Below are positions 5,398 through 6,397 of a stretch of DNA of 6,397 bases, piece after piece. Origin of the DNA: Candidatus Methanophagaceae archaeon (GTDB taxonomy: Archaea; Halobacteriota; Syntropharchaeia; Alkanophagales; Methanospirareceae); NCBI GenBank assembly GCA_013374505.1, contig QENJ01000276.1, forward strand, positions 1 through 6,397, given 5' to 3'. A model generated the notes under the pieces. That model was not told where the DNA came from. It did no database searches and worked only from the letters and a program-made list of their open reading frames with translations. The position numbers and the translations under genes were made by a program. Positions within the stretch are counted from its first letter, which is position 1. The number at the start of each line of letters is the position of its first letter.

Positions 5398-6397
5398 TTA
5401 AGGTACTAACCTACACTGTATCGCCCCGTTATACACTATCGCCGCTATGTCATTTCGTGTTGCTCTTCTCACCACACCTTTTAACGGGTTCATTACATTT
5501 CGCATATTCGGCGTGTCTGTTCTTATAATCACCAAATTCGCAGGTTTACCCTCTTCTATCGTGCCAAGGTATCCCTCTTCTGTCAACACATTTGCCGAGT
5601 TACGTGTGCACAGCTTCAACACCTCCTTCTCGTCAAGCCGGAAAATCTTCGCGATGAATTCCATTTCAGAAAACATGTTAGGTGAATTGAGCATTACGTT
5701 ATCGGTGCCGACACCTACTGTCAATCCGGATTCGAGCATCTGACGTAACGGCGGCAGCCCCATGCCCGTAACTAAATTTGAGCGCACGCAAACAACAGCC
5801 CCGATGTTTTTATCACGCATCTTCCGGAAGTCATGCGGCGTTGCTTTTGTGAGATGCACAATAAAATCAGGTTCAAGTTCTATTGCCGCTTCTATGTCAT
5901 CCGCATTTCTTTCTCCTGCATGGATAGCAAACTTTTTCCCGTTTTTCTTAGCCTCTTCCGCTAAGAACGCCAGATCATCCGGTTTATGGTTCGCAACACT
6001 ACTTACGCCTATTCCATCCACCGAGTGAAAAAGCGTGTTAAGTTCTTCAGGCCCCTCCAGGGTTCTACCAAATAGCCGTACACTTAACTTGTCTTCACCA
6101 CGCGCTGAACTAAACGCTTCGTGTAACGCGATCGCACCCGAAACACCACCTTCTCGGAAATCCGCGAACATCTGTGTGCCTGATGCGAAAATATCCTCAA
6201 TTGTATCCTTCATTGCTGAAACCAACACGTCATAAGGTGTTTCGTCTAATACCTTGTGCTTAAACCCGCCGGGACCCACTAACTTATCTAACGGCATAAA
6301 ATCCGGCTCTTTTGCGATTGAATCACCGATATGCGTGTGCGCATTGACGAAAGAGGGTATTATGATGCCATTTAACGCTGCTTCTACGTTTCCCTCG
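5398..6397 (-). CDS. Archaeal amidohydrolase (predicted chlorohydrolase type), 5'-partial
   Basis: This is a metal-dependent hydrolase of the amidohydrolase superfamily with a TIM-barrel fold. The frame stays open to the right edge, giving 332 full codons, so the ATG at 6295-6297 is internal. Upstream of it lies the essential metal-binding HxH motif, in IIIPSFVNAHTHIGDSI (visible residues 11-27, H20 and H22). Further expected ligands are the His in FAIHAGER (H159), the His in FIVHLTKATPH (H181) and the Asp in VGVGTDNVML (D232). The C-terminus has the usual TRNSANVLTEEGYLGTIEEG and KPANLVII blocks that close the composite beta domain. It most resembles the archaeal 'predicted chlorohydrolase' group near cytosine deaminase and ATZ/TRZ enzymes; the natural substrate is unknown, with deamination of a nucleobase-like compound a reasonable guess. 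Probably only 30-50 N-terminal residues are missing. The gene converges on the flavoprotein gene. Confidence 0.88.
   Translation of the reverse strand, partial: EGNVEAALNGIIIPSFVNAHTHIGDSIAKEPDFMPLDKLVGPGGFKHKVLDETPYDVLVSAMKDTIEDIFASGTQMFADFREGGVSGAIALHEAFSSARGEDKLSVRLFGRTLEGPEELNTLFHSVDGIGVSSVANHKPDDLAFLAEEAKKNGKKFAIHAGERNADDIEAAIELEPDFIVHLTKATPHDFRKMRDKNIGAVVCVRSNLVTGMGLPPLRQMLESGLTVGVGTDNVMLNSPNMFSEMEFIAKIFRLDEKEVLKLCTRNSANVLTEEGYLGTIEEGKPANLVIIRTDTPNMRNVMNPLKGVVRRATRNDIAAIVYNGAIQCRLVP

Noticed and set aside
5447..6235. Plus-strand open frames opposite the amidohydrolase gene
   Set aside because: They are antisense shadows of a gene with clear family motifs on the minus strand and have no recognisable domains.
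5398..6297. Amidohydrolase starting at the ATG at 6295-6297
   Set aside because: The essential HxH metal motif (NAHTHIGDS) lies in frame upstream of that ATG and the frame continues to the window edge, so the gene is truncated by the window rather than starting there.

Overview
The window is a piece of an archaeal chromosome, most likely from a methanogen, an anaerobic methane or alkane oxidiser (ANME type), or a close relative. Two things point there. The ribosomal run uS19-uL22-uS3-uL29-aIF1-RNase P p29-uS17 has the euryarchaeal order, with two non-ribosomal genes that bacteria lack at this place. The window also encodes F420-dependent methylene-tetrahydromethanopterin dehydrogenase (Mtd), an enzyme of the H4MPT C1 pathway. 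Base composition is moderate in GC by eye. Promoter-like sites are TATA boxes and the likely transcript ends are T-tracts, as in archaea. I cannot assign a genus from sequence reading alone.

Positions 1-2694 (+ strand) hold the downstream part of a ribosomal protein operon. The seven genes are packed tightly, with gaps of 2-19 nt and two ATGA stop/start overlaps (uS3/uL29 and p29/uS17). uS19 is cut by the left edge. uS3 carries a Lys/Glu-rich C-terminal tail built from an in-frame 45-bp tandem repeat. The run stops at uS17: the uL14 gene that normally comes next is absent, and a converging gene follows after 155 bp.

Positions 2695-3605 hold a minus-strand gene for a membrane-anchored protein with two predicted OB folds. 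A 123-bp divergent intergenic region separates it from mtd. That region has one strong TATA box readable on either strand, touching a 13-bp palindrome.

Positions 3606-4477 hold mtd with its own promoter and a long T-rich terminator. Positions 4491-5371 hold a separately promoted gene for a membrane-anchored SagB/ThcOx-type nitroreductase-fold flavoprotein, followed by a T7 tract. Positions 5398-6397 (minus strand) hold an archaeal amidohydrolase of the predicted chlorohydrolase type, converging on the flavoprotein gene. Its N-terminus lies beyond the right edge.

The ribosomal genes work as one expression unit for ribosome assembly, initiation and tRNA maturation. The four remaining genes look like independent transcription units and show no clear joint pathway. 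Every gap between genes is under 160 bp. I did not see tRNA, rRNA, CRISPR or insertion sequence features. I see no convincing evidence for a wholly new multi-gene system. The best leads are the operon break, the membrane-anchored SagB-like and OB-fold proteins, and the mtd promoter palindrome.
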